From the IMG/VR virus record IMGVR_UViG_3300046387_000720, positions 1 through 27,819 of that record: a DNA stretch of 27,819 nt, one strand, 5' to 3'. Each line of letters starts with the position of its first letter. Position 1 is the stretch's first letter. The notes beneath the pieces are model-generated. The model saw only the letters and a list, made by a program, of their open reading frames with translations. It made no database searches and was not told the DNA's origin. Below are positions 1 to 8,530 of this stretch, piece after piece. This DNA comes from a virus. A program made the position numbers and the translations under genes.

Positions 1-2
1 CA

Positions 3-1271
3 TTAACAACAACAGTAAGTGCAACAGTTTCAGATGTTAATGATGCAAATAGTACTCTAATAGAAAACGTAGCTTGTAATGTTGGGGCTTATGATGATTT
101 GGCACTTACCGGAATTTATGGAAGTAGTCCTCCATTCAATAATGGAACAGTTGATAAAGATGGTGAAACAAATACGTTTCAAATTTCTGGTGAAGCTGGT
201 GCTACATATTCCATATCAATTACCGATGGTTTTCAAACTTCATATACAATAGATGGTGTTTCAAACGCAACAACGGGTACTGTTGGTGATGTAATATCAA
301 TGACATGGCCAGTTAACTTAGGAAATACTTCGAGAAGTATGACTATAAATGTAACAGATACTACATCTGGTAATGCTGCAACAGGTAAAACATTTACTCA
401 ATCTGCTCAGATAATAGCAAACTTTGAGGTAAAGGAAACTGGAACTACAATTGGAACTGGTAATGATACTACATCACATACTTACGATTGGAATGGTGGT
501 GCTAAGGTTTTTGAAGTAACTTGTCAACCAAATGGTACAAATAGTGCTGAAGTTTATGCACAACTTTACAATACTGACTTTAAACATGGTTGGGGTACAT
601 CATTTTCAACCCCACCTACTTTATCAACTGTATATGGTGTAACTGGTGAACAATCAATAACACCAAACCCTCAGAATGGTTATAAAGTATATTATTGGTA
701 TCAACCACAAGCTAATAACACATCAATTACTGATGATATTGGACCTCGTAATCAGTTTATACAATCTCGTGCAGACCAAACAAAGCTTCACCTTTTCAAA
801 ATGACACAATCTGCAAAGCCTGTTCAGTATTCATGGTATTGGAATAACACTAGCAATACTTTTGGAGAATCACAGAACAATCCAATTGGGCCCAACACTT
901 CTAATAATCAAGCATTTAGAATATATTCAACAGTCAATGATACTACTCAAGGTTTTAGAATAAGTGGAAGTGGAACTTTAGAGTGGAATACAAATCCAGG
1001 TGGTGCAAGTAACACTTGGAGTAATCCGTTCCCTAGTTACAATACATATTGGACACCATCAAATTGGTCATATAATTCTCAGACAGGATATTACTACACA
1101 ACCTTTTACGCTAGAAGAACAGGTACAAGTTACTCCTGCTCATATCCCCAAATGGGAGGTTTTTATCTAACAAGTAATATTTTTAGTGCTACTGGTGGAT
1201 TAAAATTCCAAGCAACACCAACATCATCAGGTGCTGGTCCAATGGGAAATACACTTTGGGTTTGTAATTAA
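3..1271 (+). CDS. Ig-like virion adhesin / tail-fibre-type protein, C-terminal part (5' partial)
   Basis: The reading frame is open from the first bases of the window, so the true start lies upstream; the TTG at 99 is only an in-frame Leu codon. The visible 422 residues are rich in Thr, Ser, Asn, Gly and aromatic residues, with repeated beta-strand-like stretches such as YSISITDGF and SMTINVTDTTSG, as in bacterial Ig-like or fibronectin-like repeats of phage tail fibres and surface adhesins. The C-terminal third is rich in Trp and Tyr and ends in a short Gly/Ser-rich tail, which could be a receptor-binding tip. I recognise no enzymatic motif. It lies directly before a MetK-like gene and the glycan island, so it could be a substrate of those glycosyltransferases; that is inference. 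The class call (beta-rich structural protein) is fairly safe, but the exact virion role is not. Confidence 0.6.
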   Translation, partial: LTTTVSATVSDVNDANSTLIENVACNVGAYDDLALTGIYGSSPPFNNGTVDKDGETNTFQISGEAGATYSISITDGFQTSYTIDGVSNATTGTVGDVISMTWPVNLGNTSRSMTINVTDTTSGNAATGKTFTQSAQIIANFEVKETGTTIGTGNDTTSHTYDWNGGAKVFEVTCQPNGTNSAEVYAQLYNTDFKHGWGTSFSTPPTLSTVYGVTGEQSITPNPQNGYKVYYWYQPQANNTSITDDIGPRNQFIQSRADQTKLHLFKMTQSAKPVQYSWYWNNTSNTFGESQNNPIGPNTSNNQAFRIYSTVNDTTQGFRISGSGTLEWNTNPGGASNTWSNPFPSYNTYWTPSNWSYNSQTGYYYTTFYARRTGTSYSCSYPQMGGFYLTSNIFSATGGLKFQATPTSSGAGPMGNTLWVCN

Positions 1272-1286
1272 AAGGAATAAAAAGAT

Positions 1287-2237
1287 ATGATAGAAAAAGT
1301 AAATTTAAAACATATAGATAAAAAGTGTGATTATTTAGCAGATGTATTACATGATTTTTATCTTGATAGAGATAGTGGTTCTTATACCTCGATAGATGTT
1401 CTTTATAACTCTGGTAGTTATAATATATATGGACAAGTATCAAGTAATTATTCTGCTTCTTTAATAGAACTAAAACAACATTTATCATTTTTAGAATGTT
1501 ATGGTGATTTTAGTAAACAAAAAAGTATTGATATTTTCAATTTAAACTTAGGAACATTTTCTTCTCAAAGTTTATACTATTTAGATAATAATTTTGCATC
1601 TGATTCGTGTGTTTCTGTTGGTTATGCTACAACAGGTAGTGGTGAAATAAATGGATTACCATTAGATATTACATTAGCAAATCTATTCTCATCTCAGTTA
1701 TCAAATGAACCAGGTCCTGCTAAAGTTATTGTTGATATATCAAAAAATGGAGTTCTTAGTGTTGATTTAAATGCACCTACAACTTCTTCATTTGAATTTT
1801 GTAATAATATGTTAAACGTATATTCTGATTTTTACACAACTGGTTCTATTAATTTTAATGTAGAGGGATTTGATGATGAAGAAGATGAACATAGTAATGG
1901 AATGAGTGGAATGAAACTACAAGGAGATTTATATGGAAGTTACTGTTCGGTTTCTTCTGGTCCATTAGCAGGAAGAGATTTATTACAAATAGATAGATTG
2001 AGTACACTCGCTGCTAGAAAACTTGCATATAAAATATTTGAAGATAATAATAAAAATGTTGAAGTACGAGTTGAATTTGGATTTAAAAAAGGAAGAAGTC
2101 AACCAATAGTTGCTAAATGTATTATAGATGGTGTAGAAACCTATCTCGAAAATGATTTTTCACCAAATAGTTTACTTGAGTATATTGGTGGAAGAAAACA
2201 AACATCAATTCACTACTTAAATACTCATGTAGATTAA
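1287..2237 (+). CDS. Divergent S-adenosylmethionine synthetase (MetK)-like protein
   Basis: MetK enzymes make SAM from ATP and methionine. This 316-aa protein is shorter than the usual ~385 aa but keeps the family's landmarks in order. H9-I-D11-K12 corresponds to the HPDK motif and is followed by CDYLADVLHDFYL. At 104-116, ASDSCVSVGYATT matches the GAGDQG-x3-GYAT segment with its Asp (D106) kept. A PAK segment parallels PDAKSQV. NGMSGMKLQGDLYG parallels CGLTGRKIIVDTYGG. G225-PLAGRD231 followed by IDR (235-237) and LAARKLAYKI parallels FSGKD-x3-VDRSAAYAAR. By my reading from memory, several catalytic positions have changed: GGE of the TGM region reads YGQ, the Asp before GLTGRK is Ser, the Arg of GRK is Met and the Lys of SGKD is Arg. 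It may make SAM poorly, have another substrate, or be inactive. Start: ATG with AAGGA about 13 bases upstream. Confidence 0.6.
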   Translation: MIEKVNLKHIDKKCDYLADVLHDFYLDRDSGSYTSIDVLYNSGSYNIYGQVSSNYSASLIELKQHLSFLECYGDFSKQKSIDIFNLNLGTFSSQSLYYLDNNFASDSCVSVGYATTGSGEINGLPLDITLANLFSSQLSNEPGPAKVIVDISKNGVLSVDLNAPTTSSFEFCNNMLNVYSDFYTTGSINFNVEGFDDEEDEHSNGMSGMKLQGDLYGSYCSVSSGPLAGRDLLQIDRLSTLAARKLAYKIFEDNNKNVEVRVEFGFKKGRSQPIVAKCIIDGVETYLENDFSPNSLLEYIGGRKQTSIHYLNTHVD

Positions 2238-2247
2238 TTTAAAATAA

Positions 2248-3240
2248 ATGAAGGTTTTTGTAACAACAGGTTGTGGTAACATCATTCAAGGTGGTGCTGA
2301 TATGTGGACTAATAATTTTATAGAATTAGTTTTTCCACATCTTACAAATTCTTTTATTTTAGTTGATGGTAGAAAACCAAATGGTTGGAAAGATACCTAT
2401 GGTTTAGAAAAAAGTAATAAACTACACTTTCATTTTGATAATCCACAGAAAACAGAACAAATACTTAATCAGTGCACTGAAATTAATTTCTTGCATGCAA
2501 ACTATCATAAAAGAGAACACCTTTGGAAACATAAAGATAAGTGGGGAACTATTTTTGTACAAGCATATTTACCAGATATGTTAGATTATGGAGATTCGCT
2601 AAGACAGTTTAATACAAATGTTGTAGAAGAAGATGTAAAAGAATTACTTACCTATTGTAAAAAAAGAATATGGATTGGAAATAACGATTCTCAGATACTC
2701 AAAGATTATCCAACAGAAACTATTACAAACTTTTATGAATTTTTACAAAACAAAGAATTAAATCTAATCAATAAAAAATTAGGATTTACTTCTCGAATAG
2801 AATCAAGAAAAAATATACATTATTTAGATGGGTTGCCTGGATATGTTTTGAGTGGTATATATGATTGGAAAAATATACTCAATAAAAATATGTTTAACTT
2901 TACTCGTTGTAGATATTATCAATGGAGTATAGATACTCTTGATTTTTTTATGAATTTAAGTTGGTCAATATCTCATTCGTGTCATACAAAAGAACCATTT
3001 GGGTATTCTATTTTTCAAGCAGTAGATTATGGTAAATTACCAATACTACATTCTGATTGGGGAGATGTTGATTACAAATATAAAGCAAGTTCTAAACAAG
3101 ATTTCATAAAGACTTATCAACAAATACTATCAGATGATAGAAGTACTCATCTTCAAGAATTTAATCGTTTAAAAACGTATTTAAAAAAGTTTGATGATAA
3201 GATGAGATGGTCTACTGAAGTTCTAAATATTTTTAAATAA
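2248..3240 (+). CDS. GT-B fold glycosyltransferase (GT4-like)
   Basis: The 330-aa protein begins with MKVFVTTGCG and GGADMWTNNF, consistent with the acceptor-side Rossmann domain of GT-B enzymes (the GGxE/GGAD-type loop). Near the C-terminus, K248-EPFGYSIFQAVDYGKLPI matches the GT4 signature E-P-F-G-x(4)-E-A-x(3)-G that contacts the sugar nucleotide, with Gln instead of Glu in the second acidic position. There is no signal peptide or membrane segment, so it should act in the cytoplasm. It starts 10 bases after the MetK-like gene without a visible Shine-Dalgarno site. It probably transfers a sugar from an NDP donor; donor and acceptor cannot be read from the sequence. Confidence 0.6.
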   Translation: MKVFVTTGCGNIIQGGADMWTNNFIELVFPHLTNSFILVDGRKPNGWKDTYGLEKSNKLHFHFDNPQKTEQILNQCTEINFLHANYHKREHLWKHKDKWGTIFVQAYLPDMLDYGDSLRQFNTNVVEEDVKELLTYCKKRIWIGNNDSQILKDYPTETITNFYEFLQNKELNLINKKLGFTSRIESRKNIHYLDGLPGYVLSGIYDWKNILNKNMFNFTRCRYYQWSIDTLDFFMNLSWSISHSCHTKEPFGYSIFQAVDYGKLPILHSDWGDVDYKYKASSKQDFIKTYQQILSDDRSTHLQEFNRLKTYLKKFDDKMRWSTEVLNIFK

Positions 3241-3267
3241 TTTAATTTTATTGTTTAATATATTTTT

Positions 3268-3281
3268 ATATATTTATATAC
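3268..3281 (+). promoter_or_regulatory. AT-rich TATTTATATAC element, candidate late promoter
   Basis: The intergenic gap contains ATATATTTATATAC, whose core TATTTATATA (3271-3280) recurs before three other gene blocks. It ends one base before the ATG at 3283. If it is a -10-like promoter box, transcription would start inside the gene, so at this copy it may act on a different start or serve as an AU-rich leader. Confidence 0.3.
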
Positions 3282-3282
3282 A

Positions 3283-4056
3283 ATGAGTATTATCAATTTC
3301 AATTTAATAAAAGATTTTTTTACCAATAACAAAAAAGAAGTTATTGATGTAAATGGTAATCCTTTTGAAGAACTTACATCTGTTAAATATAGATGGACAC
3401 ATGGTGCTACTGATTTACATCTTGGAGATGGTTTATTGATTTATTCAGTTATACAATATATGAGAGCCAAAACTTGTGTTTGTTTAGGAAGTGGTGGTGG
3501 ATTCATTCCAAGAATTATGTCTCAAGCAAGAATTGATTTACATGACCAAGGAATATTTGAAGGAAAAAAATCAATGGAGTGGGGAGATTGTGGTACTACT
3601 ATTTTAGTTGATGCATCTAATGGAATTGGTGGTAATACTGATTGGACAGATGAAGAATCTTTTTTTAGAAAAAACTTTCCATGTAGATTTATATTAGATA
3701 CAACAGAAAATGCTTACTACAATTATTTTGTAAAAGAAGATATTGAAATTGATTATCTACATATTGATGCAGGACATTCATATGAAGATGTAAAAAGAGA
3801 TTTTTTATTATATTCTGATTTACTTTCCGAAAATGGAATTATATCAATTCATGATACAGATGATTCTTACGAAAAAGAACATATAATTACAAATGATGTA
3901 AAGGAAGAACATCATCAAGAATATGCAAATGGACCATCAAAACTTATATCAGAATTAAAAAACAATCCAAGATTTGAAATATTCAATTTTTTTAATAATG
4001 GGATACTAAAATCCAAACCAGCATCAACTGGTCTAACATTTATCAAAAAAATATAA
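3283..4056 (+). CDS. Class I SAM-dependent methyltransferase
   Basis: The 257-aa protein has a Rossmann-type methyltransferase layout. VCLGSGGGF (about 66-74) is the glycine-rich motif I loop, TILVDASNG (about 106-114) carries the acidic motif II residue D110, and YLHIDAGHSYEDVKRD (about 158-173) matches the D-x-x-H-x-Y-x-x-V-x-x-D segment of sugar or antibiotic O-methyltransferases of the Methyltransf_24/CmcI type. ISIHDTD at about 187-193 is the following strand with its His-Asp pair. It probably methylates a sugar hydroxyl in the glycan made by the surrounding enzymes and would consume SAM, possibly linking it to the MetK-like gene upstream. There is no Shine-Dalgarno site before the start. 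Confidence 0.7.
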   Translation: MSIINFNLIKDFFTNNKKEVIDVNGNPFEELTSVKYRWTHGATDLHLGDGLLIYSVIQYMRAKTCVCLGSGGGFIPRIMSQARIDLHDQGIFEGKKSMEWGDCGTTILVDASNGIGGNTDWTDEESFFRKNFPCRFILDTTENAYYNYFVKEDIEIDYLHIDAGHSYEDVKRDFLLYSDLLSENGIISIHDTDDSYEKEHIITNDVKEEHHQEYANGPSKLISELKNNPRFEIFNFFNNGILKSKPASTGLTFIKKI

Positions 4057-4059
4057 AAT

Positions 4060-4073
4060 ATATATTTAAATAC
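4060..4073 (+). promoter_or_regulatory. Variant of the AT-rich candidate promoter element
   Basis: ATATATTTAAATAC differs from the element at 3268-3281 by one base. It lies 27 bases before the ATG at 4101, and its last three bases run into a small hairpin. It is the only imperfect copy of the TATTTATATA core orientation that I count. Confidence 0.25.
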
Positions 4074-4087
4074 AGAACACTTCTGTA
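4071..4087 (+). other. Small perfect hairpin upstream of glycosyltransferase
   Basis: TACAGAA, CAC, TTCTGTA form a perfect 7-bp stem with a 3-base loop in the 44-base gap before the ATG at 4101. No U-run follows, so it is not a standard terminator. It could mark an RNA-processing site, stabilise the mRNA or bind a repressor. Confidence 0.35.
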
Positions 4088-4100
4088 AATTCAGTTCAGA

Positions 4101-4943
4101 ATGCAAAAACTAAATTTGGTTACTGTTGTTGGTCACAACACAACTATCCTTCCACATATGTTAAAACACTATAAAGATATCGTTGATGATATCTATGTTG
4201 TTGTGTATAGACAATATGAAGATGATGGTATTTTAGAAGATGTACTTAATCTTGGTATCGAACCATACAAAGTAGTAACAGAACCAAAATTTAATTGGGA
4301 AAAAGTAACTGAATTATACAATGAAGTAAAAAGAACCAAACCCGATGAATGGTGGGTGGTTTCGGATGATGATGAACTTCATGTTTATCCAACTGACATT
4401 AGAGAGATGATTTCAGATTGTGATAATAATGGATGGGAGTTCATCACAGGAGGATTCCTCGATAGGATAGGAGAGGATGGAGAGTTTCCTTTGGTAACAA
4501 AAGAAACTAATATTTGGGAATCGTTTCCATTTGCTGGATTTTTTAGATATCCAATGAGTGGAGCGATGCCAAATAAATGTTGTGTGATGAAGGGTTCTGT
4601 GGATGTAACAGCTGGTCAACATTTTGCAGTGATTGGTGATACTGATACTTGGAGAGACCGAGGTTGGTCACATCCTAAAAGATATCCACTATGGAAAGGA
4701 TTTATCCAAGTTCATCACTTTAAATGGGACTCAACAGTTCTTAAAAGATTAAAAGAAGTATCAACAACAATTGAAGATTACTCGTATTGGAAAGAGTACA
4801 AAAAAATGTATAGAGGAATTCAAATGAATGGTTGGAAAATTAGTGTAAAAAATCCTAATTTCTATTTTCAGAGAATGAAAACTAATTCTTATTCTGAATA
4901 CAAGCATTGGGGAGATGTTACAAATGTTATAATAAACGCATGA
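4101..4943 (+). CDS. GT-A type glycosyltransferase (GT2/GT92-like)
   Basis: The 280-aa protein has a GT-A style N-terminus (VTVVGHNTTILPHMLKHY), where a long arm links the first strand to a helix, as in GT2/GT92-like enzymes that start with a description of moving away from one site. The acidic metal- and nucleotide-binding motif is S88-DDDELH (D89-D90-D91-E92) after EWWVV. FAGFFRYPMSG and HFKWDSTVLKRLKE follow, the latter resembling the C-terminal His-Lys-Trp acceptor segment of the family. No membrane helix is visible. It overlaps the next gene by ATGA, suggesting translational coupling to the first LamG-containing galactosyltransferase. Confidence 0.65.
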   Translation: MQKLNLVTVVGHNTTILPHMLKHYKDIVDDIYVVVYRQYEDDGILEDVLNLGIEPYKVVTEPKFNWEKVTELYNEVKRTKPDEWWVVSDDDELHVYPTDIREMISDCDNNGWEFITGGFLDRIGEDGEFPLVTKETNIWESFPFAGFFRYPMSGAMPNKCCVMKGSVDVTAGQHFAVIGDTDTWRDRGWSHPKRYPLWKGFIQVHHFKWDSTVLKRLKEVSTTIEDYSYWKEYKKMYRGIQMNGWKISVKNPNFYFQRMKTNSYSEYKHWGDVTNVIINA

Positions 4944-6406
4944 AAGATAAGTTAGCGATAATAGTTCCTTATAGAGATAGACAAGACCACTTAGATGTCT
5001 TTATTCCTCATATGCACGAATTCCTAAAAGATAAGGGAATTGATTACACTATTTTTATCGCAGAACAAACAGATGATAGACCCTTCAATTATGGTAAACT
5101 ATGTAATGTAGTTACAAAAGAAGTTGGGGAGGAATATACTTATTTTGCGTTTCACGATATCGATATGTTACCTATCAATGATGAGTGTGATTATGGATAT
5201 CCAGAATCTCCAACTCACCTTGCAACTAATGTAGAGGCACATGATTATGAATTACCATATCCACAATACTTTGGTGGAGTAGTATTGATTAGTAGAGAAG
5301 ATTTCGAAGAAGTTAATGGATATTCAAATGAATATTGGGGTTATGGATTTGAGGATTTAGATTTACTTTACAGAATTGAAAGAGCAGGATTATATTTAGA
5401 AACCTATTATGATAAAAATAAAACATATACAACCTATGATGAACTTGATACCCTACCACATAGAATAGAAAATGTTCAACTATCAAGACACCCATTAATA
5501 CATAATTTAAAAGTTGCTGAATTTTCAAATAAAGATTATTTGTATGGTTCTTTAAATCCTCTAAGTAAAGAAATAACAAAAAAATCATTTACAATATCTT
5601 TTTGGTTTAATGATAGACACCCAAGAACTTCACAAAAAAACTTATTTAGTTTTGAAGGATATGATAGTGGAATATTTTTAAATAATGGTAATCAAATTAT
5701 AGGACAAGTGTGGGATGTGAATAAAAATCACGAACAAGTTGTATTGAACTATTCAAGAAATATATGGAATCATATTATTTTCGAATATGATTACAGAGAA
5801 AAAACTATAAGATTGACATTAAATGGTAAACATCAAAATATACAATCATTAAAAGAGGATTTTGAAATATTTGATTATACCAACAAACACATAAAAATAT
5901 CAGATAACCAAAGTGAGATTTCTATTTCATCAATCTTGGTATTTGATTCATTATTAAATGATACAATCAGAGAAGAACTTTACTTTGGTGAAGAAACTTC
6001 AATAAATGACATTATAACTCGATTTGGACTTAACCCTGTCATTTATATAGATTATCAAAAAGCCTATTCAAGAAATTTGGTATTAGATAAAGGTGCATTT
6101 TTAAATCATTTTTTATTAAATGGAACTATTAAAACTAAAGAAGAAAAAATAGGATTATCTGATACAATCTATATTCCATTTAGATTGGAAGGAAAATACA
6201 AATCATTAGTACATGAAAAAGATAATAATATAATTGAAAATTATTACGAGTATAATCCAGATGTATTAGAAAACTCAGATATATTTTTTCATGAGGTAAT
6301 CCCTAATAAATTAGATTATAAATCAATAGGATTATCTACTATAAAATATACATTATTAGATAAAATAAAAAGAGACGGATATGAACTTATTAGAATTGTT
6401 ACATAA
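4940..6406 (+). CDS. GT7 (beta-1,4-galactosyltransferase-like) enzyme with inserted LamG domain, copy 1
   Basis: The ATG at 4940 forms an ATGA overlap with the upstream stop and gives MKDKLAIIVPYRDR, matching the starts of its two paralogues; an in-frame ATG at 4907 only adds residues inside the upstream gene. The 488-aa protein has the animal beta4GalT (GT7) order: IIVPYRDR, then FNYGKLCNV, H-D73-I-D75 as the metal DxD, YFGGVVLISREDF, NGYSNEYWGYGFED with E138-D139-L-D141. From about 165 to 385 there is a concanavalin/LamG-like beta-sandwich (FTISFWFND, NLFSFEGYDSGIFLNNG, WNHIIFEYDYREKTIRLTLNG). The GT fold then resumes with GKYKSLVH, keeping the second metal-ligand His, and ends in a degenerate version of the DGLNSL-x-Y motif (IGLSTIKY). 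This copy is the most diverged. Confidence 0.7.
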   Translation: MKDKLAIIVPYRDRQDHLDVFIPHMHEFLKDKGIDYTIFIAEQTDDRPFNYGKLCNVVTKEVGEEYTYFAFHDIDMLPINDECDYGYPESPTHLATNVEAHDYELPYPQYFGGVVLISREDFEEVNGYSNEYWGYGFEDLDLLYRIERAGLYLETYYDKNKTYTTYDELDTLPHRIENVQLSRHPLIHNLKVAEFSNKDYLYGSLNPLSKEITKKSFTISFWFNDRHPRTSQKNLFSFEGYDSGIFLNNGNQIIGQVWDVNKNHEQVVLNYSRNIWNHIIFEYDYREKTIRLTLNGKHQNIQSLKEDFEIFDYTNKHIKISDNQSEISISSILVFDSLLNDTIREELYFGEETSINDIITRFGLNPVIYIDYQKAYSRNLVLDKGAFLNHFLLNGTIKTKEEKIGLSDTIYIPFRLEGKYKSLVHEKDNNIIENYYEYNPDVLENSDIFFHEVIPNKLDYKSIGLSTIKYTLLDKIKRDGYELIRIVT

Positions 6407-6890
6407 CGAAAAAGTAGTACGATTACTTGAACAAATCGATACTGATATAAAAGATATATTAGAACCTTCAGAAAAGGATACTGCTACCTTTATGAAGATT
6501 ATATTAATTATAGAAACTTTATTAACAAATAGAAAACATCAAAATTCTCATATTGGTAGATTCTTCAATAGATGGTATGATAAACAACCAATTATTGATG
6601 AAATTACTGAGGATTTAAAAATGAAAGAAGTTAAAAAGAAGGATATAGAATATAGAATAGAAGAATTACAAGCAGAAATAGAAAAACTAAAATGGGAACC
6701 TGAAAAAATTGAAGAAGAAATTCAAAAGTTAAAATGGGAACCTGTTAGGTTACAAGATTGGATAGCAGAATCAGCATATCCAATAGATAAAAACAACATC
6801 GAAGGATTTATCTTCGATAAACTTAAAGAAGAATTAATTGACAAAAATAAATTAAATTACAACTATGGCAAAGAAGAACGAAACGACTAA
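6381..6890 (+). CDS. Unrecognised coiled-coil protein with 14-residue repeat
   Basis: This 169-aa protein matches no family I recognise. It starts inside the end of the first GT7-LamG gene (26-base overlap, AAGAG upstream) and overlaps the next gene by 26 bases. The N-terminal half is helical and hydrophobic (MNLLELLHNEKVVRLLEQI). The centre is a charged coiled coil containing two adjacent 14-residue units, E99-IEKLKWEPEKIEE and E113-IQKLKWEPVRLQD. There is no signal peptide or metal site. Its place between two LamG-containing glycosyltransferases suggests a scaffold or chaperone for them, but that rests on position only. Confidence 0.55.
   Translation: MNLLELLHNEKVVRLLEQIDTDIKDILEPSEKDTATFMKIILIIETLLTNRKHQNSHIGRFFNRWYDKQPIIDEITEDLKMKEVKKKDIEYRIEELQAEIEKLKWEPEKIEEEIQKLKWEPVRLQDWIAESAYPIDKNNIEGFIFDKLKEELIDKNKLNYNYGKEERND
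6675..6758 (+). repeat. Tandem 42-bp in-frame repeat
   Basis: Two adjacent 42-base units (6675-6716 and 6717-6758) encode the paired KLKWEP coiled-coil segments. The shared central stretch AAATGGGAACCTG is identical at the DNA level, which points to a recent duplication. Confidence 0.6.
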
Positions 6891-7131
6891 TAAAACTCTT
6901 GAAGAAAGAGGAGTTAAGGCTCTTGAATCAATTTCTGATTCACTTGGTGATATCAATGATTGGATATATGAGTTAGATGCAGATATGTGGCAAGAACGTT
7001 TGGAATGGTATTTGAACGAATTCTATCAGATTGCAAAAGCTAAAACAGTAGGAAACACTAACAGACCATCAAGAGATGCAGAGAGAATCCAAGAGAACAC
7101 AGAAACTCAAGGAGAAGAAGGTAAATCATAA
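6865..7131 (+). CDS. Small acidic hypothetical protein
   Basis: This 88-aa protein is unrecognised. It begins MAKKNETTNKTLEERG inside the last codons of the coiled-coil gene and ends inside the start of the second GT7-LamG gene (56-base overlap). Predicted features are a helix-forming, Trp-rich acidic middle (INDWIYELDADMWQERLEWYL) and a polar, disordered tail ending in EGKS. The close overlaps on both sides support it as a real gene in the transcript. It could be a small partner of the preceding coiled-coil protein or of the glycosyltransferases. Confidence 0.5.
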   Translation: MAKKNETTNKTLEERGVKALESISDSLGDINDWIYELDADMWQERLEWYLNEFYQIAKAKTVGNTNRPSRDAERIQENTETQGEEGKS

Positions 7132-8530
7132 ACTTGGTATAATAGTTCCATATAGAGATAGAGAACAACAACTGAAAAGGTTCTTATCTCATATGAAAGA
7201 TTATATTAAGGATATTGATTACGAAATCTTCATCATTGAACAAGCAGATGATAAACCTTTTAACAGAGGTAAACTTCTGAATGTAGGATACAAGTATGCC
7301 GTTAACAAAGGGTGTGATTATTTTGTATTCCATGATGTTGATATGTTACCCGAAGATGTAGATTATTCTTATTCAGATAAACCACTTCATTTAGCAACAC
7401 ACTTACAAGAACACGATTATGAAACCACATTCTTTGATTACTTTGGTGGAGTAACTATGTTTACTAAAGAAGATTTCAAAACTATCAATGGGTTCTCTAA
7501 TGATTATTGGGGTTGGGGATTTGAAGATGATGATTTATTGATAAGATGTTTACAATCTAATTTAGAATTAGATTTAGATTCTAATAAAGATAGTGATACC
7601 GAAGAATTTGAAACATTCAGATTTACTGGTGATGATTCTTATATAAAATATAAATCTAAAACAACCTCATCTTTATTACAAGATGAATTTTCAATTTCTA
7701 TTTTAGTAAAACCGTCCAAAATAAAATTAAATGAAAATAAAGATTATGATGAATTCCCAATATTATCTATACCAGGTTACAACATTGGATTATTTTACAA
7801 TTCCTTTCGTAGATTCTTTTGTCAGGCTTATGATGTAGAAAAAACACCATATTCATTAACTACTGATATTGTTGGTGAGAAGTGGTCTACTCTATGTATG
7901 ACATATTCTAATGAAAATGTTTTGAAATTTTATTTAAATGGTGATTTAGTAGAAACTGTTCAAATGAAAGAAGAAATATTACAATTATCTTCAGATGAAA
8001 TATTCATTGGAGCAGCTAATGATGAAAAAACAAACAAAGAATTCTTTTATGGTTTAATATCAAATATAGAGATATACGATATTGCTCTTTCACACGATGA
8101 AGTTAAAGAAATAAACGAAAATCCTACAAAAATAAAACTAAGAAACTTTGGTAACTTTAAATCAAGTGAATTTATTTATTCACAAGTACAACCACAATTA
8201 GCATCAGCAGATGAGGTAATTGATATTGGTGGAGAATACAATGTAACTCTTAATAATGTAAAGATTGAAAAATACAAACAATCATTCAAAACTTTTTTGC
8301 CAAAACCATTAAGAAGAAATTCAAAATTCAAATCACTTGAACATAAAACAAATTCATCTATTGGTAATAAGTGGATTCATGATGTAACTCGTAAAAATCA
8401 AATAAAATATTATAATGAAGTAAGACAGGATATTGTTGATTCAAATATTGATGGATTAAACACTTGTAGATATACTGAAGTTAGTAACGATAGTAACACC
8501 TTAATAAATAAAATATTAGTAACATTATGA
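7076..8530 (+). CDS. GT7 (beta-1,4-galactosyltransferase-like) enzyme with inserted LamG domain, copy 2
   Basis: The 484-aa paralogue of the 4940 gene carries very clear beta4GalT motifs: LGIIVPYRDR, FNRGKLLNVGY, H86-D87-V-D89, FFDYFGGVTMFTKEDF, NGFSNDYWGWGFEDDD with E150 and D151-153. A LamG-like insertion follows from about 190 to 365 (FSISILVKPSKI, YNIGLFYNS, WSTLCMTYSNENVLKFYLNG, FFYGLISNIEIYDIAL). The GT fold then returns with SKFKSLEH (the second metal-ligand His) and D459-GLNTCRY, matching the DGLNSLTY C-terminal motif. The only in-frame ATG before the first strand is at 7076, inside the preceding ORF, which adds about 18 Lys/Arg-rich residues compared with the paralogues. It ends in an ATGATG overlap with the cytidylyltransferase gene. 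Confidence 0.75.
   Translation: MQRESKRTQKLKEKKVNHKLGIIVPYRDREQQLKRFLSHMKDYIKDIDYEIFIIEQADDKPFNRGKLLNVGYKYAVNKGCDYFVFHDVDMLPEDVDYSYSDKPLHLATHLQEHDYETTFFDYFGGVTMFTKEDFKTINGFSNDYWGWGFEDDDLLIRCLQSNLELDLDSNKDSDTEEFETFRFTGDDSYIKYKSKTTSSLLQDEFSISILVKPSKIKLNENKDYDEFPILSIPGYNIGLFYNSFRRFFCQAYDVEKTPYSLTTDIVGEKWSTLCMTYSNENVLKFYLNGDLVETVQMKEEILQLSSDEIFIGAANDEKTNKEFFYGLISNIEIYDIALSHDEVKEINENPTKIKLRNFGNFKSSEFIYSQVQPQLASADEVIDIGGEYNVTLNNVKIEKYKQSFKTFLPKPLRRNSKFKSLEHKTNSSIGNKWIHDVTRKNQIKYYNEVRQDIVDSNIDGLNTCRYTEVSNDSNTLINKILVTL

Noticed and set aside
99-101. TTG as start of the first gene
   Set aside because: The frame is open to the window edge with residues of the same beta-rich type before it, so the gene is simply cut by the window.
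1189-1488. Antisense ORF over the adhesin and MetK-like genes, and other minus-strand ORFs (for example 5313-5588, 15311-15634, 22040-22315)
   Set aside because: All lie opposite well-supported plus-strand genes, and their products are low-complexity (Leu/Tyr/Phe/Ser-rich) with no family motif; no minus-strand gene has independent support.
4071-4087. Hairpin as rho-independent terminator (also 23593-23618)
   Set aside because: Stems are short or AT-only and no U-run follows; each lies before a start codon.
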